19,166 nt of DNA from Acanthaster planci (GCF_001949145.1 NW_019091426.1:487349-506514); one strand, 5' to 3'; shown: positions 1-14,705, counted from the first letter of the stretch. Translations and numbers: made by a program. Notes: generated by a model not told the origin, from the sequence alone.

Positions 1-17
1 CAGCTGTCACCACTCAC

Positions 18-3000
18 CTTTTTCCAGTCATTGAAGAAGTTCTTGTTGAAGACACTGCGCGTCGTGTACTCGTGATCCAACATGCGTGCGTAGAATCCAG
101 CCACCTCTTCAGCCTTCTCACTCAACTTCATCGGCTTACCTGGTCCAAGATGGGACATGAAGACTTACTCTCAGCCAAATTGGTCAATCAATGCGTGGCA
201 ATCCTTTAGGCAGGTTTTGGAATGGGTTTAAAGGCTGGAATTGGGAAGGGCTGAGACAAATCTGATTCCATCTTTTAGAAGAATCTAAAATTGAAAGTGA
301 GTTTGCCACGATGACTGTAAACGTCACAGTGAAACAGCAGTTGCCCAAACCTTCAAACAGTGCATGTTGACCATCACACATGAAGAACCACCGTATTATC
401 AAGGAAGTGTACTCTTTGTTACTGCTTGTGGATTGAGTTCAGAAAACTGTACTCTGACCAGGATGTAGGCCTCAGGTTGAGCAATCTGTTCTAAAGAGTT
501 TCTGCTCTGTGACTGGCTATGCTGGAAAGTACCTCACTGTGACTTGTCAAGTGTGTTTGGTGGTACACTCCCCCAGTTTACTTGGCGATGGCCAGCGACC
601 ACGCAAGTAGACCAATGGTTGGCTTTGAATGTGTGAAATGCTTACCATCATAGTAGAACCGCACATGGTTGGGAAGGGGCTCGTAGGGAGGGGCAAAGAC
701 GGGTCCTTTGTGTTCCAGGAAGATCCACTTGACACCCTCTGGATGTGGCTCCTCCTCCCACCTGAATGGGATAACCCAAAGAAATTGAAACCACTCTGCT
801 TTCCAGCCAGGCAGCTGCCAACGGTATATGGTGCCGTTTGCTGAGCACCAAACAAATCAGATGTGTTTCAATTCACTTTGAAAGGGGCTGCTGATCCTGT
901 ACAAACTGCCCTCCAACAAATATAGGTACAACTGACAGCACTTCTGAAATGCCGACCCCAAGGACGCAGTAAATATACACCCAGCAGCAAGGGATTGAGT
1001 TCTGTCACTTCCCGATCACTAATTTCAAGGCCGTTTTCCAATACTCAACTTCGTCTCCGTCTCAGGCTTCGTCCCCGAAACCAATCCCCGACTGTGGGCC
1101 TGAAGCGTTTAAATATTATTGGATTTCTGTAATTTTTGGCTCTGGTGCATCTTATTTGATGTTCTGTGGCATGATTAGACTAATTACTGTGCTTACAGCT
1201 TCAAATTCAGGAAGTAAAAAACAGCTGAAGCCTGAGACGGAGCTGAAGTTGAGTATTGGAAAACGGCCCAAGTTCTTGTAACAAGCTACCCCGGTTCCCT
1301 CTCCACAACAATTTAAAGACCTGTTTAATTTCAATTTTACACTCCCTGGTGTATGAAAAGAAATCCCTGCTTTCATGTTCTCTTTCGTAATTAATACTTT
1401 GTATTCATATTCTTTACTCTTTGCAAACACAGAAATAGTTTTTAAAGAAATGTGCATTTTTGTTTTTACCATTTCCAGACTTCGGCTGCCTCTTCCTCCT
1501 TCTTGGTTTTCCTTTTTGTTCCTTTCTCCTTGTCTCTCTTGTCACCCTTTCCTTTGTCTTTCCCCTTGTCTTTTGTCTTGTCTTTTGTCTTGTCTTTTGA
1601 TTTCTTGACGTCTGATTTGGATTTCTTGAACTGGACAGGTTAAGGCAGATTTTAAAAATTAAAGATTAGTTGTTTTTTTTTCCGCAGCATTTTCGTCGAA
1701 GAAAAATGAGACTCCAATTCAATGTGACAAAGACTGTGCCAATAAAGGAAAGTACCATCAAAATGTGCATGTGTCAAGAGGACCTCTCCTTGAAGAGTTC
1801 GAACAATGTGGTCGACCCAGTCAACATTTGGGGTTAAGAAACCATTCTAGTTAATACTCTCACAAAATGTCCACAAATCAATGCCCCATTTGGTGCAATC
1901 CAATGGATTCAGAACCAAACTGCTACTGCTTCAAATGGGGCCCGGTATGCAAATTTTGTTGTCCCAAGTAGACAGTGCTACAGGTGTGTTCAACACTGAC
2001 AGGACTAATCAACCCCATCCCATCTCAATGCAACAGAAAGCACCAGGTGTATTATTGCATATAGCATTGAGCACAGGTAGCACGCTACACTTTGTGACTT
2101 GACAGGCCAAGGCTGGAATTAATACGGGCGTTTCAATAAAGCGCCACCAAGAGTTTGAAATGCGTTGGCCAATCACAATGCGCGAAATATGTCGACCCAG
2201 CGCGCGTTTGGAAAGGGTTGACAGAATTCGCGCGTTGTGATTGGCCGATGCGTTGCAAACTCTTGATGGCGCACTATTGTGAATTGCCCGTATTAAGTGT
2301 ACTGCACAATGCCACGATATCAATCGGTGCATTTTGAAGCATTCCATTGGATACTCGACAGGGTTCTCATTTTTTTCAAATCTGTTACATTCTGTTGAAT
2401 TCAGCATAGTGTCTAGAGAGGACCCCATCAAAGGTCAGGGGTCAAGCTTGCCTTCAATGCTCCACTGAGAATTCTGCCCGTTTCTACTGTACGTTTGATG
2501 CCACTGTACATAGGTCGGTGTGGGAATGGCACAGTAATTGTCTACTTGTGCAAGTGTGAGTATACATGGTTTTTACTGGAGTTAAAACCGTTTCAAAAGA
2601 TGTCATCTCAACAGGAACGAAGTTTTGAGATGCTCTTCATCGTGTGAAAAGCTATAGCCAGACAACAGGAATTTTTCTTGAATCTTTCTCCCCCGATCTC
2701 GACGTACCAGGCGTTCATCATCCTCGCTTGCTTCGTGTTTCCGCTTCTGAGGCACTTCTATCTTCTTGATGGAGGGGCTTTCTGTTTTCTGTTTCTTCAC
2801 CTTTTCCACCCTGGAGGGGGCAAGTTGAAAAAGGCTGAAATAGGGGCAGAGTCTGACAGTGGCTATGCTGAGGTCTGGCGTTTGTGGACATTGTGACTGG
2901 CTCACACTTTTCTCAATATATGAACCAACTACGGCTGTCTCAATGCACAGTATGTCTCTCACCTAAGTTTCAACTTTGAATGGTGACATATCCTAGTGGA

Positions 3001-6000
3001 AATCCAACCGCAATGAAAGAATTGTATACTGCCACTGATATGAACATCAACAATCACAGGTCAGTTGATTGCTTACTTGTACATGCCGCATTTTACACTT
3101 AAGCCGACTTTCCACAAACTCTCCACAAACTCCCCACAAAGGTAGACTCTTGTATCTTACCTGGCAGAGAGAGGTTTCTCATCATCCGAATCCTCCAGAG
3201 GGCGCTTTGAAGAATGATACTTGTCGGATTCCTTCTTGACCTTAGCCGCAGCCAAATGTTTGTCCTAGTGGACAATTTAACATTAAAAGATGTCTTCATT
3301 ACCAAAGCCAGACAGTCTCAGGAGTTTTAAGAATGGAATTGCTCATTTTATTTACATGACTTACCACAGGAGGACCAACTTCACAGGGCTGAATTTCAAC
3401 AAGCTCCTTCTTGATTTTTGACGGACTGTTCAGAGATGAGGCAGAGAAATCGAGATAAGGAAACAGCGACTCCTCCCACACGAGCCTTTCACCCACTGGT
3501 AAAATTAACTTTGGCTCTCTGAGCAGCATTCTTGTAGCATTTAGGCATTTATAGGGACGCTGCCTCCTAAATTGTCCCAGGGCTCAGGTTGGTCTTTTGT
3601 CAGGTTTTTCAAGCCATGGTAATGAATTTCCAAAACAATTTACAAGTCCCGGTATGCCTGACACAATATATGAAAAGGGCGACACACTACATGAAAAGGG
3701 CGACACACTACATGAAAAGGGCGACACACTACATGAAAGGGCTACCCAGGGGTAGGGATTATCACATCTGGGGTGGGACGATCAATGGAGGGAGAGTAAG
3801 CAAAACAATTGTGAAAGTAGAGCTCAAATTACGGGACGGCCCCAATTTGTTAAGGCACACCTCCCCTTCCACAAACACAGCCAAGTGTGTATTTGCCTAC
3901 AACTGGGGACCTCCTATTACCCCCTTTTGTTTGAACTTTTTTAGAAGACCCCCCATGTGTTTTGCACACAGTTGTCAATCGGGGACCCTCTGTCAATCGG
4001 GGACCTTATTGTCCTCTATTGTTCAGGGTCCCTGACTGAATGCAAAAACAGAAGAAGCACGTTGCAAGATATGACTCTTTGATAGACACGACTCTTTGAA
4101 CAGTCTTTGGAAAGTTTAACCTTGAGCTTGTTGAGCCCTTTCCCAACAAGAAAGTAAATATTAACTTTTCAGTCGAACGAAACAAAGTTCATTCAAACTT
4201 GTTATTTGATAGCTCTTCAGGACACAAATTGTGACCATCTGATAAAGTGCACATTAGACTTTGATTTACAAGATCAGTTTCAATGACATCATAGAAGATA
4301 ACTGTGAGGCCCTTTATTTTTGTGCTTTGGCAGAAAAGGAAACTAAACGACAGGAAATTCCTACATCAAGACAGAAATCAGCTGTGCGGAGAAAACCCCA
4401 GTGCGTAATATTAAAAGGAATGCAAAACAGTAGAAAGCAAATTTTAAAAATTTACTATTTATGGCACAATAAGCAAGTCTTGGTTTTTGCTTTTGACGTG
4501 AAGATGTCCCAAGGTAAACTTTGTTTGGCTGTTTTCAACCGACACTGATCAGGTGATGCACACAATACGAGGGTAACATATTTCCTAATAGAGTGTCCAT
4601 GCTTGAAACAAAATTTCAGTCACAGCTAACACGGAATATTCAAAATTGCAGCATTTTGAAGGGATAAAAATTGGATTCAGGTTACTTCAAGAAAATTTGA
4701 TGGATCTGAAACACCAATATTTTTAATATTAAGAGTCATGACTAAACATCAACTATCACAGAAATAAATCCAATGTATTTTCAAGGTGAAATATCCATTT
4801 GTTTTTGACATTGGTCTGGATTAAAGTAAATTATTCATTATTAACCCTCCTATGGTTTTACAGCACAAATGTGCACAAATGCCCACAGTCACTGGTGAGC
4901 ATGTATTTTCAATATGGAACTCAAACATGCATAGGTTCAGTGTGCACACGGTAGATTGCCGGCACAAAATGACCCAGGGTCTTTTGCGCAGTCCTCTTCA
5001 CTGCATTTGGTTTACTGCACAATTATGCACATGAAACAGTGAAGCACAGTTGTTAGGCAGCACAAAAGTGCACTCTGATATTCCTGTGAGGGACAGTTGG
5101 TGCAGTGCACAACATGACACAGCTGTGCTTCTTTGAGGTGTTTACCAAATGACCCAATGAGTGACTTCAGCATAGGAGGGTTAATTGACAGAGCACATCA
5201 CGTGACATTTCCTAATTTCTATCACTGTCAGATCACTCAAAAGAAAAAAGTACTCTGAAAATCCCCCAATTCTATATCATTTTCACCTACATGTACCAAA
5301 GAGGAGGGGTAGGTAGTAATTATTGGTCATGAAGTTATGCTTTAGACAACACATACGGTAAAGAGAGCAAATCGAAGACAAAGTTAAAAAAAACAAACAA
5401 ACTGTCCTCACCTCAGAACTTCAGATTTGTCCTTTGCCACTTTGATGCTGTGTTTTCTCTCATGCTTTTCTGATTTCACTTTGACCTTGTCTCCTTCCTT
5501 GTGTTTGCGACTTTCGTGGTTCAAAGGCAACTTGTCCTTCTTGGATTCACTGTCGCTTGAGCCACTCTTCCCCTCGGGGTGTTTAGGTCGTTCTGAAGAG
5601 GGTTTACCATGTGATTTTTCCTTTGACACTTGTGACGAGCTGGAACTTTTTGACGGCAGCGCCTTTGAGGAAGGTTTGCTCGAGCCATCTTTGGGTTTCG
5701 AGGATGAGTCTTTAGGTTTTGACTCGAGAGCCTTAGGTTGTGAAGGATCTTTGGGTTTCACAGAGGCACTGCCTTCTTTTGGTTTGTTACTGGAGACAAA
5801 GGAGGAGCTCTTTTGTGAAGGTGTCCCAGACGAGGAGCTTGTCTTTTGCGGCACAGACGAAGACTTGTGTTTGTCGGAGGAAGGCTTCACAGAGCCTGGC
5901 GTTGAATTGACCTTTAGCTTGGAGACACTGGGGGATCCTTCCTTGGGCTTGGTGCTTAAAGAGACGGAACCCTTTGAGGAACTAGATGATGATGGCGGTT

Positions 6001-8220
6001 TGGATGATGAGGAATGCTTGGAGGAGGAATGTGACCCAGACCCACCACTTGACGGCTTGCTGGCTGGCTTCCCGTGTGAGTTTGAATGGGGCTTTGAAGA
6101 GGACGAATGGGAATTCGAACCCTCTTTTGGGCGAGCAATGGACTGTGGCTGACTGCTGCTCTTAACCGACACAGAATTAGAGTGATGGTTGTTAGCCATG
6201 CCACTGGAGGGAGGTTTGATTTTCTGAGGACTGGATTTGATATGATTTTGTAGTTTTAGATCTACAGAGGAAGACAGAAAATCACAGGAATCATGAAGTC
6301 GCTAATTCATACCTGTTTTAAAAAAATCAAATGGAAATCAAAATCATCGGAATTCAGATATGTTCTGAACTAAAAAACATGTATTTTGGGGGAAAAACTT
6401 AATTATTGGGCCTCAAGCTGGTGGAATGTTAATGTTTCTTTCTCTGCCCTGGACTAATTCACACCTCTGTCTCAATTCATGCAAGGCCTCCTGTAAATGT
6501 GGAATGGAGCTTTCATTGTTCCCCCGTTTGTCTGGTTTTGATAGGACTACTCATCTCTAGGATTTCCTGAAAACAAAACTTCCTTCAATTCCAAACTGGT
6601 ATCCCAGGCAGAACAGTGGCAAAACAGGAAATGGCCCTTCATAAACAACGAATTCATTCTGTCCTTAATAACATTTGTGCCGACAACTTTTCAGACATTA
6701 ATAACTGGACAATGTGCACAACATCCTCACAGTTCCCATCATCCACAAAATTTTGAATCATGCACAAAACTTTGTAAGAAGCAACACAAATTAATGAGTC
6801 AAGGACAGTCAAGTATTCAAAGTTAACAACCTACCCAAAAAACAAAACAAAAAAAACTTAAATAAAATTTGAAAAAATAAAACTTATAAATTAAACTGAT
6901 CTGTGAATTATAAATAGGGGCCAGCAGTTATGAGAATACATGCAAAAACAAAGTTTAATTTGTCTAACCCATCTCAACATGGATGCTAAATTTATGTGCT
7001 AAAAATCTGATCAAGTCAACAATGAAGTCCTGTTTTTTGGTTGTGGCTACTTTCATATCAATTTCACAAAATCAGTTTTATTTGGATGGACTTCCTTTGT
7101 GCTGTACTCCAAAGGCCTCTGACTGAAGCAGCCATGCAAGGCACACTATTCAATTTTGAGATGAATAAATGAATAGAAGGGTACTACAGCAAACAGTGCT
7201 GAAGTGATCACTCCCTCTTTCAAACGGCCATTTAATTTTACCACTGTCATGGCTAGCAAAAAAGTATCTTGATATCTTTTCAGTCACTTGTTCATTTGTT
7301 AGCCACTGCAATTGAGTAAAAGTGAAACAAAGCAAAACCTGAATTTCGGAAATGTTTCACATTTTGACAGGAAATAGTTTGTGAATTTTCAAGGCTATCT
7401 ATACTTTGTACATAAACAATTTATGAACTCTGAGTACTTCACTTTTGAACTAATAATAATAATAAGAGGGGTATACCCAAAGAATTCTAAAAATCTTGAT
7501 TATTTCTTCTCACATACCACACCATGTAGCCCAACCAACACAATCAATAGATTGGGACTCCCCCTCCACTATGTCAGATGTGTCACACTACCTGACTACA
7601 GTTTGAATTCCAGAATATGACATGCCACATTGATGACTAATCAAAATTATTTAGTGATATCCTGCCACACAAAACAATTACACAGTGGTGATTTTTCATC
7701 AATATCCTTCCTTACCTTTCACAGCATTCTGCGATTTCTCGTTTGCCTGTCAATAACAAGTAGCAGAGGTTAAGGGTGTGATTACTTTACAATACGAAAA
7801 CATAGGCTAATCCAAGAACAATTTGACATACCAAAAAATACGACAGGTTTGATCACAAGGTTTTTTAAGCACATAGGTCTTAGCATAAGTCTAGGCACAG
7901 TTCCTAACATTCACGCCGCCTATGTGCCAGTGACAGTGTGTCGCGGACGTGCACGGACGGACACCCCGGCTTTTTAATTTTATGGTCACGCCGGATTCAT
8001 GCAGCGTGATGTGAATGCGCTGCCGCTGCATGTAATAGCGTAGAACCATAGCGCGGATTGAGACTGGCACACTTTCAACAAAACTTCTCAACCCAAAGGT
8101 CGAAATTTGTAACAAACTACAGAAATATCTGTTCCTACAAATCATATCACACTGGTCAGCAAGACCACTTCGACCTACCTTGGGCGACGACATGCGAATT
8201 TCTCCAGAAAAATCAGTCAT
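18..8220 (-). CDS. TOP1: DNA topoisomerase I, 5' half of gene (9 exons, 3' end outside window)
   Basis: Type IB topoisomerase that nicks and reseals one DNA strand to relax supercoils in the nucleus. Exons in transcript order: 8220-8179, 7746-7716, 6261-5412, 3425-3365, 3264-3161, 2810-2708, 1630-1470, 761-646, 139-18. All have AG/GT borders and agreeing phases, giving 530 codons. The start ATG at 8220 has A at -3, and the first exon reads [14 protein letters not shown]. Residues 1 to about 448 are a charged, disordered tail; the core starts at WKWWEEE (about 449-455). It continues through [29 protein letters not shown] and [11 protein letters not shown], close matches to animal TOP1. The Lys-rich exon 1630-1470 ([15 protein letters not shown]) sits just before the core, as in vertebrates. 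The catalytic Tyr domain lies off the left edge. The tail is about 450 residues against about 200 in human TOP1. Identity is seen from motifs I know; exact borders are inferred from splice consensus and phase. Confidence 0.96.
140..645 (-). other. TOP1 intron 8
   Basis: A 506-bp intron between core-domain exons 761-646 and 139-18, with a GTAAGC donor at 645-640 and a CCAG acceptor at 143-140. I see no gene, RNA gene or mobile element in it. Confidence 0.8.
762..1469 (-). other. TOP1 intron 7, holding a MITE
   Basis: A 708-bp intron with a GTAAAA donor at 1469 and a TTCAG acceptor at 766-762. It carries the 240-bp inverted-repeat element at 1029-1268, about a third of its length. The rest shows nothing I recognise. 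Confidence 0.8.
1029..1268. mobile_element. MITE with about 45-bp inverted repeats, probable 3-bp target duplication CAA
   Basis: The left end reads GGCCGTTTTCCAATACTC and continues through CTCCGTCTCAGGCTTC. The right end (about 1222-1268) is its inverted copy, ending in GAGTATTGGAAAACGGCC. The arms match over about 45 bp with only a few differences. CAA sits directly outside both ends (1026-1028 and 1269-1271). No transposase is encoded, so it is a non-autonomous DNA transposon. A GGCC start with a 3-bp duplication could suit a Harbinger-like family, but I do not assign it. Confidence 0.8.
1631..2707 (-). other. TOP1 intron 6, holding a TTAA MITE
   Basis: A 1,077-bp intron with donor GTACGT at 2707-2702 and acceptor GTCCAG ending at 1631. 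It contains the 170-bp TTAA-flanked MITE at 2123-2292. A run of T and a pyrimidine-rich stretch near 1668-1682 lie before the acceptor region. I see no gene in the rest. Confidence 0.8.
2123..2292. mobile_element. TTAA-type MITE with near full-length inverted repeat
   Basis: The element starts TACGGGCGTTTCAAT and ends with the inverse, ATTGCCCGTA; TTAA lies directly outside both ends (2119-2122, 2293-2296). The two halves pair almost to the centre: AAGAGTTTG, TTGGCCAATCACAA, GCGCGAA and GTCGACCC on the left have inverted partners on the right. A TTAA target is typical of piggyBac and Kolobok transposons. No ORF of note. On RNA or single-stranded DNA it would fold into one long hairpin. Confidence 0.85.
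3668..3741 (+). repeat. 21-bp minisatellite, about 3.5 copies
   Basis: The unit ACATGAAAAGGGCGACACAC plus T is repeated at 3668, 3689, 3710 and 3731 (last copy partial). The full copies are almost identical, pointing to recent slippage or unequal exchange. It lies in TOP1 intron 3. Because 21 is a multiple of 3, an ORF runs through it on the plus strand, but I do not take that as a gene. Confidence 0.95.
3973..4008 (+). repeat. 18-bp tandem duplication
   Basis: TGTCAATCGGGGACCCTC at 3973-3990 is followed directly by a second copy at 3991-4008 differing at two bases. A third piece of similar flavour (CAGGGTCCCTGA) follows near 4024. It lies in TOP1 intron 3. Confidence 0.85.
4845..5180. mobile_element. 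piggyBac-like MITE with TTAA target duplication
   Basis: The element starts CCCTCCTATG and ends CATAGGAGGG, a perfect 10-bp inverted repeat, with TTAA outside both ends (4841-4844 and 5181-5184). Starting with CCC next to TTAA is the piggyBac signature. Inside are many short GCACAA/TGTGCA words (for example 4863-4883, 5018-5032, 5059-5073, 5101-5110), which may be subterminal transposase-binding repeats. At 336 bp it is non-autonomous; a 60-residue ORF inside is not transposase-like. Confidence 0.87.
5412..6261 (-). other. TOP1: TOP1 exon 3: large Ser/Lys/Pro-rich low-complexity coding exon
   Basis: One 850-bp exon encodes about 283 residues (roughly 25-308) of the TOP1 N-terminal tail. It opens after the acceptor at 6262-6263 with [20 protein letters not shown] and ends at a CTGAG/GTGAGG donor. 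Most of it is Ser, Lys, Pro, Gly and His. A loose repeat of the type KPKEGS or KPKDSS recurs about seven times ([43 protein letters not shown]). The last third turns into basic [19 protein letters not shown], which resembles the Lys/His-rich nuclear-localising tail of animal TOP1. Ser-rich TOP1 tails are also known in Drosophila. No stop or frameshift breaks it, and it is in phase with both neighbouring exons. Confidence 0.92.
6262..7715 (-). other. TOP1 intron 2, no gene seen
   Basis: A 1,454-bp AT-rich intron with donor GTAAGG at 7715-7710 and acceptor CTTCCTCTGTAG ending at 6262. There are A-rich runs around 6835-6890. I see no inverted-repeat element, RNA gene or credible ORF. Confidence 0.75.
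7747..8178 (-). other. TOP1 intron 1
   Basis: A 432-bp first intron; donor GTAGGT at 8178-8173, acceptor TTGACAG ending at 7747. A CpG-rich patch at 7910-8060 looks like an extension of the promoter-side CpG island. No gene is seen. Confidence 0.75.
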
Positions 8221-8340
8221 TTTCGGTGGAGATCTCTCGAAGTCTTTGTCCGAAATATGGCGGAGAGAAAATGGCTCAAATCGTCAGAGTGCCAATTTTA
8301 TGCAACTGCGCATGCGTAGTAGAGGTCCCGGATGTTCCAT
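8221..8340 (-). promoter_or_regulatory. Probable TATA-less housekeeping promoter of TOP1
   Basis: The 120 bp upstream of the TOP1 ATG carry several housekeeping promoter motifs. There is an NRF-1-like palindrome TGCGCATGCG (8307-8316), an ETS-like CCGGATGT (8328-8335), a CCAAT box (8292-8296), and a YY1-like AAATATGGCGG (8253-8263). The last reads CCGCCATATTT on the gene strand, close to the ATG, where YY1 sites of TATA-less genes often sit. CpG is denser here than in the flanks. The transcription start cannot be placed from sequence; between the NRF-1 and YY1 sites is my inference. Confidence 0.55.
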
Positions 8341-8700
8341 CCAACACCGGTCTCCGGCAAACGAAAATACAATGCAATGTGCGTACCCGTACACCTCAGA
8401 AACAGACGGAACACTTTAATGAACAATAAAATGGTACTTTCGTGGAAATCGAAAGGCGGGGTAAAAGTTTGGTTTTAAAGCTTCTGCATATTTGTGTGTT
8501 ACTTGATGATTATAACTCTTAAGCAAACTATTTTGGTAACAATTAAAGATTTGTCACGCATGATCACTGATCTTTCGCTAGTTCCGGGGGTACCATAGCA
8601 TATACGATTACGAGACAGGTGGCCCATGGGGCCTAACAATTTCGTGCCTCGAGCTCTCTAATGGCAACAGATGATTTGTGAAATTAATTCATTTTAAAAG

Positions 8701-8889
8701 CAGAGGCGGGGGCATCAGCATCTTATGGAGGGCACCAGCTTTCAGTGGTGTGGCTGTTGGGGGCAAGTTTTTGTTAGCCTTGTTCAATATCCATTCATCC
8801 GTTTTTCGGTGTGGGGGAGGGCACCAGGGGGAGGCACTGGGAATTGGGGGAGGGGACATACCCCCAGTGGGGGGGGGCACTAGCCACTG
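8701..8889 (-). mobile_element. hAT-type MITE, copy 1, with 8-bp target duplication
   Basis: The element runs from CAGAGGCGGGGGCAT to the inverted end ACTAGCCACTG. It is flanked by TTTAAAAG (8693-8700) and TTTAAGAG (8890-8897), an 8-bp duplication with one change, typical of hAT transposons. The centre, including CATCTTATGGAGGGCACC and TTGTTCAATATCCATTCATC, is an inverted copy of the element at 15452-15661, which fixes the family. It is G-rich and non-coding, and lies about 480 bp upstream of the TOP1 start codon. Confidence 0.87.
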
Positions 8890-10029
8890 TTTAAGAGTTT
8901 TGGTGTAAGTATATCATTCAAGGTGGAAGTCCAAGTTGGCCGTTTTCAAGGCAAAGTCGTTTTTAAAAACCAGTTTGTGGGATTCAGTTACATCTCTTAG
9001 TCTTACCATTTGGAAATATGAAAAACTGTTTTCTAAATTTTCGACCAATTTCACCAATTTTATTGCAACTTGGCAGATATTTCATTACTTTCCGACAATC
9101 TTAATTTTCTTTTCTATTTCTTTTGTGTACTCAGTGTGTACATAGCAACACAGGTTTATCATGGCAAAAATAATCAGTCAGCTCTCAAAATAAAAAAATA
9201 AATGAAACAGGTCGTAATTTGTTAATCCTCAGTTTGTGTCCAGTATTTTATTTATTATGACAGCTAGTCAACACACTCTTTGTAATGAGTTCACTTCACG
9301 GTCAATGTCCTGACTGATTTCTGATCTGTATCACAAGGTCCTGAACTGAAGCACAGCATGGGGAGGCGGAGTTTGGACTTTTTCATATTTCAAAAAGTTT
9401 CGAAAAGCGCATCTTTTTTCACTGAAAAAAGTGACACTTTGTCGGCATAAGAAATGCAGATAACAAGTAACTCATGTTTGTTACTACGACACCTATTGTA
9501 AGCACAGTGACTTAATGGTACAAAGAAAATACATCTACTATATGATCATTCACATATTTAATGAACTGTGTTATTACATCGTAATTCTGACAAGCGCACA
9601 TGGCGTTGTCTTGCCACCTTAATCATCACCTTTAAGTAATGATCATAACGACAACAGTGATTAAAGGCAATATTAATTTAGTTTGAGCATTGTACAATCA
9701 AACTTAACAAGTATTTTCGGCAGCAGAGAAAAATGATCAAAAGGAAAATTCTAATTCAAGCGGACGTAGGTAAAAAGTTCTCTGTGAGACACAGCAATAG
9801 TCCCCCTTAGAATAAATGTAAAATGCCCTGGATGGACTAATGCCTAAAGCTTTAACTGCCACATAAATCTTAATAAATACTCTACCCAAGGCATATTTGG
9901 TAGAAACCTTCCTAAATCCTTCAAAATTAAGCACACTGCAACAAACAAGTGGCATACTCACTTATACTTAAACTCTGACATATTAAAAATACTGTGAAAT
10001 GTAATGGAGCCAGGGCTGTACAGTTCAGA

Positions 10030-10083
10030 GTCCATCAAAATCCGTGAAAACCAAAATGTTGGTTTTTAGTGGATTTGATGGAC
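10030..10083. repeat. 54-bp perfect-looking hairpin
   Basis: GTCCATCAAAATCCGTG and AAAACC on the left pair with GGTTTTTAGTGGATT and TGATGGAC on the right; the loop is about 8 bases. About 20 of 23 positions pair, with one bulge. It lies 360-415 bp past the RNMT stop codon, so it could be in the RNMT 3' UTR. It could also be the remnant of a tiny foldback element; no clear target duplication was seen. Confidence 0.7.
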
Positions 10084-10444
10084 TTAGGATTGCAGTAGGC
10101 CCAGTCACTATGGGGTGTGATGTCTGAACAGGTACCATTGGTTTACTAAGCAGTGTTGAATTTTTTTCTGGATTCAGGGCACTGCCTAGCAAAAATAATC
10201 CAGATCTTATAGCTAAAGGTGGGCAGACAGTTCTCAGGAAATATAATTCTCAAGTGAGAGGTCGTGGGGAGGTAGTGCCATCCAGTGACAGTCACTTACA
10301 AAACAAATTTAAAGCAAAATCTTTCCTTAGAGAAAAATACCTCTTGAGAGAAAAAAACATATCGAGTTTGGTATCCAGCAACAATGCTGCTTGCAAAAGC
10401 GTCCTCGAAAAAATAACTGATATTAACATTTAACAATATTATTG

Positions 10445-14705
<4,261 letters not shown>

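Larger units (their letters stand above)
3426..5411 (-). other. TOP1 intron 3, holding tandem repeats and a piggyBac-like MITE
   Basis: A 1,986-bp intron between the Ser-rich exon and the small exon 3425-3365; donor GTGAGG at 5411-5406, acceptor GAACAG ending at 3426. It holds the 21-bp minisatellite (3668-3741), an 18-bp duplication (3973-4008) and the MITE at 4845-5180. The stretch 3540-4040 is GC-richer and may itself be an old repeat without clear ends. The AT-rich stretch 4040-4840 shows no gene I would support. Confidence 0.8.
8341..10444. other. Spacer between RNMT 3' end and TOP1 promoter
   Basis: About 2.1 kb without a supported gene. It should contain the RNMT 3' UTR, running leftward from 10445, and the outer TOP1 promoter. 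Possible RNMT poly(A) hexamers are ATTAAA (TTTAAT at 9557-9562) and AATAAA (TTTATT at 9251-9256) on the minus strand; which, if either, is used cannot be told. It also holds the hAT-type MITE 8701-8889 and the hairpin 10030-10083. Confidence 0.6.

Noticed and set aside
2012-2431. Minus-strand ORF of 140 codons in TOP1 intron 6
   Set aside because: It runs straight through the TTAA MITE at 2123-2292 and is not in phase with TOP1 splice sites.
3589-4035. Plus-strand ORF of 148 codons with YMKRATH repeats
   Set aside because: It is open mainly because a 21-bp minisatellite is a multiple of three. No recognisable domain, and it lies within a TOP1 intron.
4261-4548. Plus-strand ORF of 95 codons in TOP1 intron 3
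   Set aside because: No recognisable motif, no promoter context, AT-rich intronic sequence; consistent with a chance ORF.
5427-6152. Plus-strand ORF of 241 codons, acidic and Leu/Phe-rich
   Set aside because: It is the exact antisense shadow of the Ser/Lys-rich TOP1 exon 3. Its composition (Glu, Asp, Leu, Phe) follows from reading AAG/TCC-type codons backwards. TOP1 phase and splice sites support the minus strand.
8678-8908. ORFs in both MITE copies sharing the peptide KFLLALFNIHSSVF
   Set aside because: The similarity comes from homology of two non-coding hAT MITEs (8701-8889 and 15452-15661), not from a conserved protein.
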